The notes beneath the pieces were generated by a model. It searched no databases. It was given only the letters and a program-made list of their open reading frames with translations, and was not told the DNA's origin. Both the position numbers and the translations under genes were made by a program. Positions 46,430 to 48,386 of a DNA stretch of 48,386 bases are shown piece after piece (position 1 is the stretch's first letter; the number at the start of each line of letters is the position of its first letter). This DNA comes from Candidatus Uhrbacteria bacterium (lineage in GTDB: Bacteria > Patescibacteriota > Patescibacteriia > UBA9934): contig CALRGY010000007.1 of NCBI GenBank assembly GCA_943358395.1, positions 1 to 48,386 on the forward strand, in the 5' to 3' direction.

Positions 46430-46888
46430 TTAAAATGGAATGTCTTCTAATTTGATTTCATCATCGGGATTCGCCGCCGGTTCGTCGGCCATAGCCGCCG
46501 CACCAACGCTCATCGGTACAGCACCAGTGGTGCCACCGCCAGCCATAGGGCTTCCACCACGATCAAGCATGATCATGTTCTCTGCCACAATTTCTGTGCG
46601 ATACCGCTTCACGCCGTCTTGCCCGTCCCAGTCCCGCGTCTGCAACCTACCGTCGACATACACCTTTTTCCCCTTCACCAAATATTGCCCACAAATCTCC
46701 CCCAACTTTCCCCAGGCAACAATATTGTGATACTCAGGCTTGTCTTTCTTTTGCCCGCTGGCATCGGTATAGACGTAATTCGTGGCGATAGAGAACGTGC
46801 ACACGCTTTGCCCGCCTGTTGTTTTCTTCAGCTCCGGATCGCGCGTAATGTTCCCAATGAGCATTACCTTGTTTAAGGAATTTGCCAT
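46430..46888 (-). CDS. ssb: Single-stranded DNA-binding protein
   Basis: SSB coats ssDNA and recruits partners. OB-fold landmarks in order: MANSLNKVMLIGNITRDPEL, SVCTFSIATN, EYHNIVAWGKLGEICGQYL, KGKKVYVDGRLQTRDWDGQD, RYRTEIVAENMIML. A Gly/Ala/Met-rich linker follows and the C-terminal acidic tip is LEDIPF, the partner-binding hook. The start at 46888 is the conserved MANSLNK. It lies between rpsF and rpsR as in many bacteria. Confidence 0.97.
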   Translation of the reverse strand: MANSLNKVMLIGNITRDPELKKTTGGQSVCTFSIATNYVYTDASGQKKDKPEYHNIVAWGKLGEICGQYLVKGKKVYVDGRLQTRDWDGQDGVKRYRTEIVAENMIMLDRGGSPMAGGGTTGAVPMSVGAAAMADEPAANPDDEIKLEDIPF

Positions 46889-46900
46889 ACAGGGCAACGT

Positions 46901-47392
46901 TTAGATGTTCTTGAGAATGTCCGAATCAAGAATTTGATCGAGCTTGTCGTTCAGCTCTGCAGTAGACATCTTCGCTTTTTCCGCAATCGCTGCCTCTGCT
47001 GGGCGCTCACCACGAGAACGCTGTGGCTCTTCACGCTCACCGGCACGTCGCCCCTCTGCGTTCAATGGCATTTGGTACGACGTCATTTTGAACGTAGTGG
47101 TTGGAATACCGTCTGGGCGCGCAATGATGATGTGACGAAGAACATCGTCGGAAAGGCGCAAATCCTGGTCAATCTTCTGCACTTTTTCCTGCGCAACGTT
47201 CACGTAGGTCAAGATGTAGGTTCCAAAACGCACCTTATCAATAGGATACGCCAACTTAATTTTTCCCAAGTTGGTGGTTTTCTCCACGGTTGCTCCTGCG
47301 GCAGTAAACATCGTTTCAATGGTTTTCGTAACGCCGTCAATCTCAGATTCTGAGTACTTTGGCGGAATAATGGACATGATTTCGTAAATCAT
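46901..47392 (-). CDS. rpsF: 30S ribosomal protein S6
   Basis: bS6 pairs with bS18 in the 30S platform. MIYEIMSIIPPKYSESEIDG, KTTNLGKIKLAYPIDKVRFG, and TYILTYVNVAQEKVQKIDQD are the family segments; a long charged, likely disordered C-terminus (AGEREEPQRSRGERPAEAA, then STAELNDKLDQILDS) follows residue ~105. The total is 163 aa, above the roughly 95-135 usual. The ORF-track extension to 47479 is rejected; the ATG at 47392 fits the family start. Confidence 0.95.
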   Translation of the reverse strand: MIYEIMSIIPPKYSESEIDGVTKTIETMFTAAGATVEKTTNLGKIKLAYPIDKVRFGTYILTYVNVAQEKVQKIDQDLRLSDDVLRHIIIARPDGIPTTTFKMTSYQMPLNAEGRRAGEREEPQRSRGERPAEAAIAEKAKMSTAELNDKLDQILDSDILKNI

Positions 47393-47404
47393 AGCGCGTG
47401 CTCG

Positions 47405-47440
47405 CCCCTCAATTCTGCCGAAATCGGCATCCTTTTGGGG
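47405..47440 (-). promoter_or_regulatory. Structured rpsF leader hairpin
   Basis: Minus strand CCCC, internal loop AAAAGGA, TGCCGA-TT-TCGGCA, internal loop GAATTGA, GGGG. It lies 13 nt before the rpsF ATG. The rpsF leaders of many bacteria bind S6:S18 for feedback control; this fold could serve that but does not clearly match the described CCG-bulge motif. Confidence 0.45.
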
Positions 47441-47475
47441 AACCCAATGGGTTATGGACAAGAATAAGTGCGTAA

Positions 47476-47504
47476 ACAATAGCGAACCTAGGGCTTTACG
47501 TCAA
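47476..47504 (-). promoter_or_regulatory. rpsF-ssb-rpsR promoter
   Basis: Minus strand TTGACG (47504-47499), a 17-nt spacer, TATTGT (47481-47476). Predicted start is near 47469. Its -35 overlaps the -35 of the divergent kinase promoter. Confidence 0.72.
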
Positions 47505-47523
47505 ACCAAAAAAGTGCTAACCT
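47495..47523 (+). promoter_or_regulatory. Possible promoter of the protein kinase gene
   Basis: TTTACG (47495-47500), a 17-nt spacer, TAACCT (47518-47523) preceded by TGC. It overlaps the rpsF -35, so the two may compete. Confidence 0.45.
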
Positions 47524-47529
47524 CAGCCA

Positions 47530-47575
47530 TTCACCCGCAATAATCATCAACAATTGCAGGGTGAAAACGCTTTTT
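47530..47575 (+). terminator. Hairpin and U-run in the kinase leader
   Basis: TTCACCCGCAAT, an 11-nt loop, ATTGC-A-GGGTGAA (12 pairs, one bulge), then AACGCTTTTT. It begins near the predicted start of the kinase transcript, about 45 nt before its ATG, and could attenuate it. Confidence 0.6.
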
Positions 47576-47619
47576 CCCAAAAAAACATCACCGGCGTAAA
47601 ATACGCCACGGAGTCGAAA

Positions 47620-48386
47620 ATGACAGCTGGAACCAACACCGTCCGTGACGATCAGAAGTACCACACTGGCGACATCGTCGCCGAGCAGTACAAACTCGTC
47701 TCCCGCCTGGGGGACGGAAGTTTCGGCGAAGTTTGGAAAGCAGAGCTAACGGCTTTAGAGGGGGTTTTTGTAGCGATAAAGTTTTTACACGAACATTTTA
47801 GTAGAAATAGGGGGTTGAGAAGACGATTAGCTAACGAGGCCAGGATCGCGAAAACCCTTGCCGACGGAAAGCACCCCAACATCGTCGCAGCCGTGGGGTT
47901 CTTAGAAAATCCCCCGGCGATCATCATGGAATTCATTGACGGGGGAGAAACCCTCGAGCAACGAATCCGTGAACAGCGGGCATCAGATCTCGAAGCTCTC
48001 CGAATTGTTACGGAAATTCTGTGCGGCTTGATCGTAGCGCACGAAGCCAACGTGCTCCATCGCGACCTCAAACCCGCCAATATCATGCTGCGAAAACGGC
48101 GTGATGGCGGAATTACCGCAATGTTGGCAGATTTCGGAATCGCTTCCGCCCTACGGGAAATCGATGCCGGAAAAACAGTAGATGGGCGCATGGGAACGCC
48201 CCGTTATATGTCCCAAGAACAGGGACGAAACGTTCGAAAAACAACGAGAAGATCCGACCTGTTCTCGGTCGGTGTGATCCTCGCGGAAATGAGCGGCGTA
48301 AAGCCGCTCGTGGAGCATGACACGGAGGATATGGAAAACGAAGAGGATCGCAAAAAATGGTTACACGCCATTAAATGCGAGCCGAT
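47620..48386 (+). CDS. Serine/threonine protein kinase, N-terminal part (cut by the window end)
   Basis: Missing from the ORF track because it has no stop codon inside the window (an antisense shadow is listed instead). The frame from ATG 47620 gives a Hanks-type kinase: glycine loop LGDGSFGEVW, VAIKFL with the ATP-binding Lys, the catalytic HRDLKPANIM, DFG in LADFGIASA, and GTPRYMSQEQ with the SDLFSVGVILAE segment following. GGAG stands 7 nt before the start, a Shine-Dalgarno-like sequence unusual for this window. The substrate and any C-terminal sensor domain are beyond the edge. Confidence 0.93.
   Translation, partial: MTAGTNTVRDDQKYHTGDIVAEQYKLVSRLGDGSFGEVWKAELTALEGVFVAIKFLHEHFSRNRGLRRRLANEARIAKTLADGKHPNIVAAVGFLENPPAIIMEFIDGGETLEQRIREQRASDLEALRIVTEILCGLIVAHEANVLHRDLKPANIMLRKRRDGGITAMLADFGIASALREIDAGKTVDGRMGTPRYMSQEQGRNVRKTTRRSDLFSVGVILAEMSGVKPLVEHDTEDMENEEDRKKWLHAIKCEP

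Noticed and set aside
47652-48191. ORF-track entry of 179 aa on the minus strand
   Set aside because: It is the antisense shadow of the Ser/Thr kinase, whose plus-strand frame shows all kinase motifs but has no stop in the window.
1-48386. Alternative genetic code (UGA = Gly) as in Gracilibacteria
   Set aside because: TGA ends several genes cleanly (cupin at 1990, MazF-like at 42378), so it is a stop codon here.

Overview
The window looks like a chromosome segment of a Patescibacteria/CPR-type bacterium. The reasons are: (i) a 16S rRNA 5' end with several mismatches to the usual bacterial 338/341 primer site; (ii) an rpsF-ssb-rpsR operon that closes with a terminator where rplI (bL9) normally follows; (iii) start codons that almost all lack a Shine-Dalgarno sequence; (iv) a short, hinge-less SMC; and (v) many CPR-flavoured small families (PemK/MazF, HicAB, SEC-C, stand-alone PEP-swivel proteins). 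TGA is used as a stop, which argues against the UGA-recoding Gracilibacteria/Absconditabacteria. I cannot place the lineage more finely from sequence alone.

Layout. 1-436: 16S rRNA 5' end (minus) with leader and promoter. 667-3485: rpsP / khpA / small membrane protein / cupin / hypothetical / trmD, all minus. 3581-4860: small membrane protein and a methyltransferase. 4908-7149: hisS with a histidine leader peptide and attenuator, then an AstE-like zinc hydrolase. 7397-11361: GC-rich GNAT gene, hinge-less smc, NrnA-like DHH phosphoesterase. 11427-11805: Cys-rich mini-ORF, repeat element and tRNA-Gly(UCC). 11910-25141: a nine-gene minus-strand operon. It has six proteins ending in the PEP-synthase/PPDK phosphohistidine swivel domain, two histidine-phosphatase-superfamily proteins and one large unknown protein. 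The first gene is an XRE HTH-swivel fusion whose promoter is flanked by inverted operator-like sites. 25153-27541: cca, ruvC, hicBA. 27923-35383: rpoC, rpoB and an rpoB leader with a terminator. 35644-40163: mini-ORF, recA, RodZ-like, ftsK. 40248-42785: HDO-type diiron protein, TrmB-like regulator, alpha/beta hydrolase, candidate small RNA and solitary MazF-like toxin. 42931-47504: Zn-ribbon-like protein, SEC-C protein, efp, epmA, rpsR, ssb, rpsF. 47620-end: Ser/Thr protein kinase, cut by the window edge.

Three things stand out. First, hisS is preceded by a 17-codon ORF (MECIRNIFNVSHHTRHA) followed by mutually exclusive hairpins and a U-run: a classic ribosome-mediated histidine attenuator driving a tRNA synthetase. 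Second, the swivel-domain operon resembles a phosphohistidine relay: one ATP-grasp kinase, several ATP-grasp-less swivel carriers, two SixA/PGM-like phosphatases and a swivel-bearing transcription factor. Third, seven dispersed 120-160 bp palindromic elements carry covarying stems and conserved opposed GA dinucleotides. They therefore look like a mobile family of structured RNA hairpins. Two copies contain an identical 34-bp nested palindrome, with empty-site relatives in the same window. A different in-frame palindrome lies inside both smc and epmA.

Functions are inferred from motifs read by eye. No searches were run.
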